Shown: positions 1 to 6,016, counted from the first letter of the stretch. The stretch: DNA of 6,636 nucleotides from Spirochaetales bacterium (GCA_023136785.1 JAGLQP010000106.1:1-6636); one strand, 5' to 3'. Notes: generated by a model not told the origin, from the sequence alone. A program made the numbers and translations.

Positions 1-315
1 GCCAAGAAGCTTTCCAATTCCAGAGGTTGTTGCCTGCTTAAGCAGATCCAGGTACTCGAGGATGGTCTGAAGGTTTAGTATGGTGAGCTCCCGGGTGTGT
101 TTCACCATGACGTTCAGGGTACCCACTTCACTGTGAGGTGTTTTAGCCCACTCCTCGTAGGGCTGGGATAGGAGATCCTGGTCTTGGTGTTTCACTGAGT
201 AGAGCACTAGATCAGAGCCGTCCAACCAGGCTTCGATATCCTTTACCACATCGCCCAAGGTTTCGTTGTTTTCGATCGTAAAGTCGAGATTTTGATCGTT
301 AATCCTGATATCCAC
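1..315 (-). CDS. Unrecognised protein downstream of fliD (3' end cut by window edge)
   Basis: I do not recognise this family. The frame is open from a GTG at 315-313 to the left edge, giving the first 105 residues (MDIRINDQNLDFTIENNETL at the start). A GAGGAG ribosome site at 330-325 lies 9 nt before the GTG, and its first G is the last base of the fliD stop codon. This tight spacing supports the GTG start and suggests translational coupling to fliD. Residues 1-30 alternate polar and hydrophobic positions like a small beta-sheet unit. Residues 65-95 look helical and rich in Leu. There is no signal peptide or membrane segment. A cytoplasmic flagellar accessory or chaperone role (in the place where fliS or fliT often sits) is inferred from position only; the sequence does not look like FliS. 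The gene is real with good confidence; its function is unknown. Confidence 0.8.
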   Translation of the reverse strand, partial: MDIRINDQNLDFTIENNETLGDVVKDIEAWLDGSDLVLYSVKHQDQDLLSQPYEEWAKTPHSEVGTLNVMVKHTRELTILNLQTILEYLDLLKQATTSGIGKLLG

Positions 316-329
316 GTTGGTTGTCTCCT

Positions 330-2405
330 CTAATCATTGCGTCTGTTTAAATTTTCGATCGCTTGGGAGGATTTCTCAAGATTATTTAGGGCGCCTTCCA
401 TGGCGCCGAATTTTATTCTCAAAGCCGCTTCGTAGTCCTCCAGATGTTCGTTGTATCTTTCGATTTCCCGATCTTTCCGGGCGATCGAGTTATCCAAAAC
501 GGCCATCCGGCTTGATACGATGCCGCCGACCTCTACGTAAGCTTTCAGGTACTTGTCTATCTGGTAAGCAGCGCCGGAGTCTATTGCCAGGTCGTTGTCG
601 CTGTCGTACCCGAACAGCTGCTTGATCCAATCGCCCATGCGGTTGACCGACTCCTCCAATTTGTCTTCATCGATTTGCAGGTATCCCCGAAGTCGGGTTC
701 GATCCACCAGGCCCGAGGTTTGGAACCGCCCGCCCGAGGTGCTGATCCCGATCTGAGCGAGCAAGCTCAAGTGCCGCCCCCCGTCCGTGGGATGAGGATC
801 CATCATGATACGTTGGAGTCGGGATTTCAGCTGCATAAGGGTTGTGTTGCCCCGGAACAGACCCAGATCTTCCTCGGCCTGTTCCTTTTCATCATCGTCC
901 AGAAACACGGCGGCCTCCAAGGCCCCCTCGTCCTGGCGGGTGAGAATGTCGATGTGCATGAGAAGCTGATTGTAGTAGCCGATGAAATTGAACAATCCCT
1001 CCTTTATGGATTCCAGGTCTCTTGACACAGACAGGGAGACCGGTTGATCCCCGGAGCCGTGAAGGGTGATATTGACACCGGGAAGCAGATCGTCGATTTC
1101 ATTGCTTTCCCGGGTTATCTCGATTCCGTTCATGACGATCACCGCATCTTCCGCCGAGGACAGAGGATTGACGGCCCTGTAGTCACCTCTGGCGGTCTTG
1201 TCGTAGATGCGGATATTGCGGATCTCGACGATCCGATGGGTGTTGCGGTTGCGCGCGATCAGGCTGTCGATCCGCGGCGGAAGTTGAGAAGCTTCGAACT
1301 GAAGCGGAACAAACTGCTCGGAATCCTGCAGGGGAGGCAGGGCGGTGACGCTGTCGCCCTCCTGAACGAAGAGGATTTTCAGGTCATCGACTCTTTCGGG
1401 AGGTTCGGGAGGTTCCCACGCCGGAAGAACCGTGCGGGATCGAGCGCTCTCTACCCCTATCCCCTCGAAATCGATGCCTCCTACCGAAGGAATCGCCGGT
1501 CCCGGCGGAGGGGTGGGTTCTTGGTAGGCTTCTTCCGGCAATCTTTGTACGCGCACCTCGAGGGAGAGAACCATATTGGCTTTCATCGTGTGGGGCGGGC
1601 GCAGGGGTATCTTGGCCTCCGAGACAGGATTCAGGGTCAGGGTCTCGTCGCTGACCGTGATCTCGCTTCCCTCCACAGAGTGCCGGCTTAGCTGGATCGA
1701 CCGGCTGGCTTCCAGCGACCGTTCAATGATTCCCGCCTCCTCAGCGAAGGCGGCGGCCTGGTCGTAAAGGATCAGGCTGTTTCTTGCCCCCGTCTTCTTG
1801 CTTTCGATGAGAAAGACCTGGGTGGTCTTGCTGTCACTGACCACCGAAGCTTCGAGGAAGTCTCCGGCTTTTCCGTTGATCGCATCGGCGAGCTCTTTCA
1901 GGGTTCCGCCGCGAAAGTTGATCCTGATCTCCTCCTCTCCGACTCGAAAACGGTAGGTACCGGCGGGGGCTTTGTAGTCCTTCGGCAGGGACTTGGAGAC
2001 AAAGCGGTCCGCGCCGGCGACTCTCTTGACCTGGATCGAGACCTCATCCTCCACCGCGGTACGGTCCGCGGTGGCGGCCAAAATACTCTTATCCGAGGAA
2101 TTGGCGATCCTATTGTTGAAGGGATTTTGAAATCCGTACAGATTCCCGGCGGTTTTCCGGACCGTGGTCATCCGCTGATTCAGACTCAGCCAGGCTCTCT
2201 TCTGCTTTCTGTAGGTTTGCCTCTCCTGCTCCATCCGGGCAAGGGGAATGCTTTCGGCTTCGACGAGCTTCTCGATCGTGTCTCCGCTGTCGTATTTACT
2301 GCTGACGCCGGGGATGGAAAAGCCCTGGGAGTGACCGATGGAGGCTACCAGAAGGAGGATGATGAAACAACGTGATTTGGGGCCATGCATGCAGACGGTA
2401 TTCAA
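330..2405 (-). CDS. fliD: Flagellar filament cap / hook-associated protein 2 (FliD)
   Basis: FliD forms the cap at the filament tip and folds exported flagellin into place, in spirochaetes within the periplasm. The family N-terminal block starts at residue 29 (FSIPGVSSKY), followed by a helical segment (about 43-90). The FliD C-terminal domain covers about 420-690, with GYYNQL near 476, LAQIGISTSGG near 549 and a heptad-like coiled coil at about 635-685. At 691 residues it is much longer than enterobacterial FliD (about 470). The extra length is mid-protein, including a Pro/Glu-rich stretch at about 289-338. The start is uncertain. The frame opens at TTG 2405 without a clear ribosome site; the next in-frame start is ATG 2390 (residue 6). 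Either leaves about 22-28 residues ahead of the conserved block, including a hydrophobic run (residues 13-23, CFIILLLVASI) like a signal peptide. FliD is normally exported by the flagellar type III apparatus without one. The gene follows flaG by 52 nt. Family identity is sure; the N-terminus is not. Confidence 0.93.
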   Translation of the reverse strand: MNTVCMHGPKSRCFIILLLVASIGHSQGFSIPGVSSKYDSGDTIEKLVEAESIPLARMEQERQTYRKQKRAWLSLNQRMTTVRKTAGNLYGFQNPFNNRIANSSDKSILAATADRTAVEDEVSIQVKRVAGADRFVSKSLPKDYKAPAGTYRFRVGEEEIRINFRGGTLKELADAINGKAGDFLEASVVSDSKTTQVFLIESKKTGARNSLILYDQAAAFAEEAGIIERSLEASRSIQLSRHSVEGSEITVSDETLTLNPVSEAKIPLRPPHTMKANMVLSLEVRVQRLPEEAYQEPTPPPGPAIPSVGGIDFEGIGVESARSRTVLPAWEPPEPPERVDDLKILFVQEGDSVTALPPLQDSEQFVPLQFEASQLPPRIDSLIARNRNTHRIVEIRNIRIYDKTARGDYRAVNPLSSAEDAVIVMNGIEITRESNEIDDLLPGVNITLHGSGDQPVSLSVSRDLESIKEGLFNFIGYYNQLLMHIDILTRQDEGALEAAVFLDDDEKEQAEEDLGLFRGNTTLMQLKSRLQRIMMDPHPTDGGRHLSLLAQIGISTSGGRFQTSGLVDRTRLRGYLQIDEDKLEESVNRMGDWIKQLFGYDSDNDLAIDSGAAYQIDKYLKAYVEVGGIVSSRMAVLDNSIARKDREIERYNEHLEDYEAALRIKFGAMEGALNNLEKSSQAIENLNRRND

Positions 2406-2457
2406 CGCCGCTTACTGAAAAAAACTGTTCGCCTGCCAAGGAATGTAGTGCTTGAGT

Positions 2458-2808
2458 TTATATCTCTTCGTCGAACAGGATCCCTATCGTTTCCTTGATC
2501 CGGGCGACCAAATTTTGAATTTCCTCCGGCGGAATCTCCTTGATAACCTTATCGGTTGTTCCGTCAATCACCTTTACGACCACCCGGTCGATCTCCTCAT
2601 TCACGCTGAACTTCAATCGTCGGTTCAACAACCGAAAAGCTTCCCGCAGGATATCCAGGCTCTTGCCGATGTCCTCACTTTTGGGCGCCGCTTCGGAGGG
2701 CCGAGCATGCACGAGTTTCGCTCGAGCTTCGGAAAAGCGGGGCTTCTTGGTGCTTGGGTATTCCTGGGAGACTCGCTGATTGGGTACTCCTTGAATCTTG
2801 ATTCCCAT
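2458..2808 (-). CDS. flaG: FlaG family flagellar protein
   Basis: A small FlaG-family protein of 116 residues. The family core is at residues 62-96: LKFSVNEE, then RVVVKVID, then VIKEIPPEE, followed by an amphipathic helix to the end. FlaG genes commonly sit between flagellin and fliD and affect filament length or assembly; the exact mechanism is not settled. Residues 1-45 are polar and rich in Lys, Arg, Ser and Pro, probably disordered, as usual in the family. The ATG start at 2808 has a strong GGAGG (2819-2815) 6 nt upstream. There is no signal peptide. The gene lies 117 nt after flaB copy 2 and 52 nt before fliD on the same strand, which fits one transcript. Length, motif and context agree. 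Confidence 0.92.
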   Translation of the reverse strand: MGIKIQGVPNQRVSQEYPSTKKPRFSEARAKLVHARPSEAAPKSEDIGKSLDILREAFRLLNRRLKFSVNEEIDRVVVKVIDGTTDKVIKEIPPEEIQNLVARIKETIGILFDEEI

Positions 2809-2847
2809 CTGTTTCCTCCATGAAAGTAAAGATAGGGGAGTGCGCGA

Positions 2848-2855
2848 CCCCCCCC
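2848..2855. repeat. Homopolymer tract: C8 on plus strand (G8 in flaG leader)
   Basis: Eight consecutive C on the plus strand read as G8 in the untranslated region 40-47 nt before the flaG start. Poly-G tracts of similar length upstream of Treponema genes are known to vary in length and alter expression. Whether this one varies is not visible in a single sequence. Confidence 0.6.
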
Positions 2856-2868
2856 ATCGATTCTGCGA

Positions 2869-2895
2869 AAAGAGGTGACGTCCAGAAACCTCTTT
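2869..2895 (-). promoter_or_regulatory. Stem-loop between flaB copy 2 and flaG
   Basis: On the minus strand AAAGAGGT (2895-2888) and ACCTCTTT (2876-2869) form a perfect 8-bp stem with an 11-nt loop. One further T follows, giving a T run of four, then C. The stem is only moderately GC-rich and the T run is short. It could be a leaky terminator or a processing/stability hairpin that lowers flaG-fliD expression relative to the abundant flagellin. No other clear terminator is seen in this gap. Confidence 0.4.
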
Positions 2896-2925
2896 AAGCT
2901 CTCGGGAACGGTTTTTACCGCACTT

Positions 2926-3786
2926 TTATTGTAGCAGTTGCAGTACTGTCTGCGGCTGTAGGTTGGCTTGAGCCAACATAGCTGTTCCGACCTGTACCAG
3001 GATCTGGTTTTTCACGAACTGCACGGTTTCGGCAGCCATATCCGTATCCCGGATGAGCGATTCGGCGGCCTGCATATTCTCTGCTGCCACCGCTATGCCC
3101 TTGGCCGCCATTTCGAAACGGTTTTGGTACGCGCCCAGATCTGCCCTCTGCCTGGATACGACTGTCAGGGCGGCATCCACCAAGCCGATCGCTCGGTTGG
3201 CCTGATCAGGGGTCGAAATCGAGATCGATTCTCCCACCTGTCCGCTCTGAAGTCCCAGGGCCTGGGCTGTCATGGTTCCGATAAATACCCGCTCTCTCTG
3301 ATCCATATTTGCACCTACCTGAAAGTACATCGTTCGAAGTTCGAGTCCTCCCCGCATGGGATCGGCAAACGCCCCAGTCAGGGTGTTCATGCCGTTGAAC
3401 TGTGCGTGGGAGGCGATCCGGTTGATCTCGTCTACGAGCTGAGATACTTCAACCTGGATCTGCATCCTGTCCTCATCGGAGTAGATGCCATTGGCGGATT
3501 GCACAGCGAGCTCTCGGAGGCGATGTAGTATATCATGGGTTTCTCCGAGGTATCCCTCCGTTGCCTGTATGAAGGAGACCGCATTTTCAATATTGCGTTC
3601 TGCCTGGTTCAGACCTCGGATTTGGGATCTTAGCTTCTCGGATACGGCCAGGCCGGAGGCGTCGTCGCCAGCCCTGTTTATCCTCAGTCCGGAGGAAAGC
3701 TTTTCAATGTTCTTGTTCACTTCCCGGTTCTGGAACTTGAGGACGCGGTTGGCGTACTCCGCGCTCATATTATGGTTAATTATCAT
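2926..3786 (-). CDS. flaB: Flagellin FlaB, core filament protein (copy 2)
   Basis: Core protein of the periplasmic flagellar filament. It has 286 residues, a D0/D1-only flagellin without the outer variable domains, as usual in spirochaetes. The N-terminal block is MIINHNMSA then [20 protein letters not shown] (about 29-48); [10 protein letters not shown] is near 158-167; the C-terminal block includes [13 protein letters not shown] and [16 protein letters not shown]. The start at 3786 is chosen because MIINHNMSA is the conserved FlaB N-terminus and has AAGGAGG (3798-3792) just before it. The same frame extends upstream to an ATG at 3888, adding 34 residues (see that entry). A hand alignment without gaps to copy 1 gives about 68% identity (196 of 286). 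Copy 2 differs most at residues 138-153, where the usual [14 protein letters not shown] block is replaced by [14 protein letters not shown]. No cysteine is present. The leader contains a GC-rich hairpin and a segment complementary to its ribosome site. Confidence 0.95.
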   Translation of the reverse strand: MIINHNMSAEYANRVLKFQNREVNKNIEKLSSGLRINRAGDDASGLAVSEKLRSQIRGLNQAERNIENAVSFIQATEGYLGETHDILHRLRELAVQSANGIYSDEDRMQIQVEVSQLVDEINRIASHAQFNGMNTLTGAFADPMRGGLELRTMYFQVGANMDQRERVFIGTMTAQALGLQSGQVGESISISTPDQANRAIGLVDAALTVVSRQRADLGAYQNRFEMAAKGIAVAAENMQAAESLIRDTDMAAETVQFVKNQILVQVGTAMLAQANLQPQTVLQLLQ

Positions 3787-3888
3787 CTCACCCTCCTTGA
3801 ATTGACGAGAAAGGCCTCCTTGGCCAATCTTTGCAATACCGACAGGAACTCCGGAGTCATTCGCGCACTTCTCCGAATCCGTTCCCAT
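3787..3888 (-). other. In-frame upstream extension of flaB copy 2 with its own ribosome site
   Basis: An ATG at 3888 is in frame with flaB copy 2 and no stop intervenes, adding 34 mostly polar residues (starting [13 protein letters not shown]) to the conserved MIINHNMSA start. It has a good ribosome site, AGGAG (3899-3895), 6 nt upstream. The extension has no signal-peptide character and does not resemble the flagellin N-terminus. It contains the only Cys of the longer form. It could be a real longer isoform, a translated leader that affects initiation at 3786, or chance. I favour 3786 as the main start. Confidence 0.45.
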
Positions 3889-4002
3889 TTTGTTCTCCTG
3901 TCTGGTATGGAGATCTCATCCGATCCGCCCCACCGGGCTCTCCCGAGCCCGGTGGGCCTTAGATCGAAGAATCTCTATACCCTAGTACCGTCAGGAGGGT
4001 GA
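3788..4002 (-). promoter_or_regulatory. flaB: Possible leader pairing that masks the flaB copy 2 ribosome site
   Basis: On the mRNA strand TCACCCTCCT (4002-3993) is the exact complement of AGGAGGGTGA (3797-3788), which contains the flaB copy 2 Shine-Dalgarno. The 10-bp pairing would enclose about 195 nt, shortened in space by the 12-bp hairpin at 3929-3956. Part of the same segment (CTCCTG, 3997-3992) can also pair with CAGGAG (3900-3895) before the upstream ATG, so the two ribosome sites could compete. The match is seen directly; regulation is inferred. A segment resembling the 16S rRNA tail will match any ribosome site in part, which lowers the weight. Confidence 0.4.
3929..3956 (-). promoter_or_regulatory. 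Strong GC-rich hairpin with GGGA loop in flaB copy 2 leader
   Basis: A perfect 12-bp stem (CCCACCGGGCTC with GAGCCCGGTGGG) closes a 4-nt loop that reads GGGA on the mRNA strand. No T run follows on either strand, so it is not a standard intrinsic terminator. It lies between the two flagellin genes and may protect the 3' end of the upstream message, slow ribosomes or polymerase, or expose GGA to CsrA. The loop is the same as in the flaB copy 1 leader hairpin. The loop GGA is about 40 nt from the GGA of the ribosome site at 3899-3895. Confidence 0.7.
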
Positions 4003-4055
4003 TTAGTTTTTCAAAGATCAGAAAACGGTCTGTTTACAAATCTAAGTATAGCCCC

Positions 4056-4916
4056 TTATCCTAGCAGCTGCAATATGGTCTGAGGTTTCAGGTTCGCCTG
4101 GGCGAGCATCGCCATGGACGCCTGAAGGAGAATCGAGTTCTTGGTGAACTCTACGATTTCCGAGGCCATATCCGCATCCCGGATTCGGGATTCCGCTGCC
4201 TGCATGTTCTCGGCTCCGACAGCCAGGCCTTTCATCGCGTGTTCGAGGCGGTTCTGGTACGCTCCCAGGTCCGCCCGCTGCCGGTTGATCCCTTTGAGGG
4301 CTTCATCCAGCACACCGATGGACCGGTTGGACTCATCCGGTGTAGACACGGAAATGATGTCCCCGCTGCCCATCTTTTTGAGCCCGAGGCCTTCGGCGGT
4401 CATCGTGCCGATGTATACCCGCTCCCGCTGGTCCATATTGGCCCCGATATGAAACCACATGGAAGCGGTGACGATGTTCTCGCCGGATTCCCGGGCAAAG
4501 CGGCCGGTAAGTATGTTCATACCGTTGAATTGGGCGTGGGAGGCGATGCGGTCGACCTCGTCGACCAGGGCCGATACCTCGACCTGGATCTGCATGCGGT
4601 CTTCGTCGGAATAGATGCCGTTGGCCGCCTGTACTGAAAGTTCACGCAGCCTCTGAATGATGTCCTGGCTCTCTTGGAGATACCCTTCGGTTGTCTGGAT
4701 GAAGGAGATCCCGTCCATAGTATTTTTCTCCGCCCTGAGCAGGCCGCGTATCTGGCTGCGCATCTTTTCCGATACGGCCAGCCCGGAGGCGTCATCTCCA
4801 GCCCGGGTAATACGCAGGCCCGAGGACAGCTTCTCCATGTTCTTGTCCAGGACCCAGGTGTTCATCTTTTCTTGTCGCGCCGCGAACAGCGCGCTCATGT
4901 TGTGGTTGATTATCAT
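4056..4916 (-). CDS. flaB: Flagellin FlaB, core filament protein (copy 1)
   Basis: Core flagellin of 286 residues and the more canonical of the two copies. It has [14 protein letters not shown] at the N-terminus, [20 protein letters not shown] (about 29-48), the spirochaete block [25 protein letters not shown] (about 141-165, given here only by its key parts RESGEN, MWF and GANMDQR), and the C-terminal [16 protein letters not shown]. It has no Cys and no signal peptide, which fits export by the flagellar type III apparatus. The ATG at 4916 has GGAGG (4926-4922) 5 nt upstream. It is followed after 269 nt by copy 2, an apparent tandem duplication. The 255-bp upstream region has the best candidate promoter of the flagellin cluster and a CsrA-like hairpin, so this copy may be the most tightly regulated one. 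Confidence 0.97.
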   Translation of the reverse strand: MIINHNMSALFAARQEKMNTWVLDKNMEKLSSGLRITRAGDDASGLAVSEKMRSQIRGLLRAEKNTMDGISFIQTTEGYLQESQDIIQRLRELSVQAANGIYSDEDRMQIQVEVSALVDEVDRIASHAQFNGMNILTGRFARESGENIVTASMWFHIGANMDQRERVYIGTMTAEGLGLKKMGSGDIISVSTPDESNRSIGVLDEALKGINRQRADLGAYQNRLEHAMKGLAVGAENMQAAESRIRDADMASEIVEFTKNSILLQASMAMLAQANLKPQTILQLLG

Positions 4917-4921
4917 TGTTT

Positions 4922-4961
4922 CCTCCGTGAAACATTAGATTTGTGCGGGCATCCCTGCCCG
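4922..4961 (-). promoter_or_regulatory. Candidate CsrA-binding leader: GGGA hairpin plus GGA at the ribosome site
   Basis: On the mRNA strand CGGGCA (4961-4956), loop GGGA (4955-4952) and TGCCCG (4951-4946) form a 6-bp GC-rich hairpin. The central CAGGGATG matches the core CARGGAUG of the published CsrA SELEX consensus, with GGA in the loop as CsrA prefers. A second site, ACGGA (4928-4924), overlaps the Shine-Dalgarno; the two GGA triplets are 28 nt apart. Two-site binding of this type represses flagellin (hag) in Bacillus subtilis, and CsrA is reported to control flaB in Borrelia. Binding here is inferred; csrA and fliW are not in the window. Confidence 0.6.
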
Positions 4962-5040
4962 TTTCTTCTCTGAAAAATTTTCGTCTCTTTTTTCTAAACC
5001 TCCCTCCAAAAACGACGATATGTAGATTAGGGGGAATCCG

Positions 5041-5066
5041 AACTTCTTTCCCGGGAAACCGAAGTT
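5041..5066. promoter_or_regulatory. Inverted repeat upstream of flaB copy 1
   Basis: AACTTC-TTTCCC faces GGGAAA-CC-GAAGTT, an imperfect dyad whose centre TTTCCCGGGAAA (5047-5058) is a perfect 12-bp palindrome. It lies 125-150 bp before the flaB start, downstream of the candidate promoter. It may be a protein-binding site or an RNA hairpin in the leader. No known regulator site was recognised. Confidence 0.4.
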
Positions 5067-5085
5067 AGAAAATCCCTCATTCTTC

Positions 5086-5113
5086 TAATCGTCATCCCCC
5101 CCTTTAAAATTTA
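5086..5113 (-). promoter_or_regulatory. Weak sigma-28-like promoter candidate for flaB copy 1
   Basis: On the minus strand TAAA (5113-5110) and GACGATTA (5093-5086) resemble the flagellar sigma-28 pattern TAAA-N15-GCCGATAA. The second box matches 6 of 8 bases and the spacer is 16 instead of 15. An A/T-rich stretch (about 5103-5137) lies around and upstream of the TAAA box. The spacer contains a run of seven G. No better promoter was found in the 255-bp gap, but the match is too weak to be firm. Confidence 0.25.
5096..5102. repeat. Homopolymer tract: C7 on plus strand (G7 on mRNA strand)
   Basis: Seven consecutive C lie between the two boxes of the weak sigma-28-like candidate upstream of flaB copy 1. 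Slippage by one base would change that spacer from 16 to 15. Confidence 0.55.
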
Positions 5114-5171
5114 TTTATTTTTATCGTAAAAATTTTATGGGACTGGCTGCACTGTGGGTGTTTAAGTGTCG

Positions 5172-5984
5172 CTACCCGTGAGCTTGCCGGTGGATTTTGA
5201 GGTAGTTGTTGATCATCATCTTATAGCTCATCGGCGTCTTCTCCTCGATGAAACTGATTCCAAAGGCGCCGATATCTTCCCGGCTGACCACTTCTTCGAA
5301 ACGGACGATCGTTCCGGGTATAAGGATCTTTTGTTTCTGATCGGTAAGAGAGAATTGAAGGACCGCCGTTTTCTGGACATCCTCGGCAACCGCACCGAAG
5401 AGCAGAACCTTTGCTCCTGAGAATGATAGATCCCGAATGATGCACTTCTTTACCTGTTTATTTACGACCAGTGATGCTTCTTTACCCTCTACACCTAAGG
5501 CTTTGATCGTTGTTGGATTCAGGTCGATACGCTCGTCTTTTCTCCGTTGGAAATTGGTGTTGGCGTCGAATAGCTGACCCAGCATCTCGATCAGGTCCTC
5601 CGGAGGTTTGGAGGTGTATTCAATGCTGAGAAAGTACAGATCCGGCTTCCCGGCATTGTAGAACGTGTAGTTGGTAATCTTGGCTGGGACGAAGAAGAAC
5701 AGGGGTTCGCGTTTTTCTGTTCGCCGGAAAGCTAAGCGCAGGGATACGGAATTATCGGCCAGGCGAAGCTTCTGCATCACCGCCGCATTCAGACTGGCCA
5801 CGATTTTCGCTCCTGTCATCGAGGAGGAGTAGACCACACAGGGTAACTTATCGCCGTGACATTTGAGGTACACCTCGCGGGGCAGGAGCTTGAGCACGTC
5901 GATGACCTGATGGTTGAAGGTGATCTCCCGTTCTTTATACTCACTGTAGTACTGTTGGAGTTGCCGGCTTGTGATTAAGCCCAT
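5172..5984 (-). CDS. Two-domain PilZ protein, predicted c-di-GMP receptor
   Basis: A 270-residue cytoplasmic protein with a C-terminal PilZ domain (about 146-265). Both c-di-GMP motifs are intact: RRKDER (147-152, the RxxxR switch) and DLSFSG (185-190, the [D/N]xSxxG motif), so ligand binding is likely. Residues 20-135 form a separate, mostly beta N-terminal domain like the PilZN-type domains that precede PilZ in YcgR-like proteins. Size and architecture resemble Borrelia PlzA. No signal peptide or membrane segment is seen. The ATG at 5984 has an AAAGG ribosome site (5996-5992), 7 nt upstream. A good sigma-70 promoter precedes it. The gene lies 255 bp upstream of flaB copy 1 on the same strand and no clear terminator separates them, so read-through into the flagellin genes is possible. 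A role in motility is inferred from position; PilZ proteins also control unrelated processes. Confidence 0.9.
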   Translation of the reverse strand: MGLITSRQLQQYYSEYKEREITFNHQVIDVLKLLPREVYLKCHGDKLPCVVYSSSMTGAKIVASLNAAVMQKLRLADNSVSLRLAFRRTEKREPLFFFVPAKITNYTFYNAGKPDLYFLSIEYTSKPPEDLIEMLGQLFDANTNFQRRKDERIDLNPTTIKALGVEGKEASLVVNKQVKKCIIRDLSFSGAKVLLFGAVAEDVQKTAVLQFSLTDQKQKILIPGTIVRFEEVVSREDIGAFGISFIEEKTPMSYKMMINNYLKIHRQAHG

Positions 5985-6016
5985 TGATCAACCTTTGGAA
6001 GTCTCTCTCGAGGTGT

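Noticed and set aside
1044..1691. A 215-codon open frame on the plus strand opposite fliD
   Set aside because: Fully antisense to a confident fliD. It has no recognisable domain; the open frame follows from fliD codon bias.
2418..2440. Sigma-54 promoter upstream of fliD (TTGGCAGGCGAACAGT on the minus strand)
   Set aside because: The first half fits, but the required GC of the -12 element is absent (GT instead).
2675..2857. A 60-codon minus-strand frame overlapping the start of flaG
   Set aside because: It overlaps flaG in another frame. The ribosome site GGAGG is correctly placed for flaG and lies inside this frame.
2968..3528. A 186-codon open frame on the plus strand opposite flaB copy 2
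   Set aside because: Antisense to a highly conserved flagellin and not recognisable as a protein family. A similar shadow (4239-4637) lies opposite copy 1, as expected for paralogues.
3929..3956. Intrinsic terminator after flaB copy 1
   Set aside because: The stem is strong but no T run follows on either strand, so it is listed as a leader hairpin instead.
5103..5142. A/T-rich stretch before flaB copy 1 as a replication origin or attachment site
   Set aside because: Short, with no DnaA-box cluster, direct repeats or integrase nearby; an upstream promoter element is a simpler reading.
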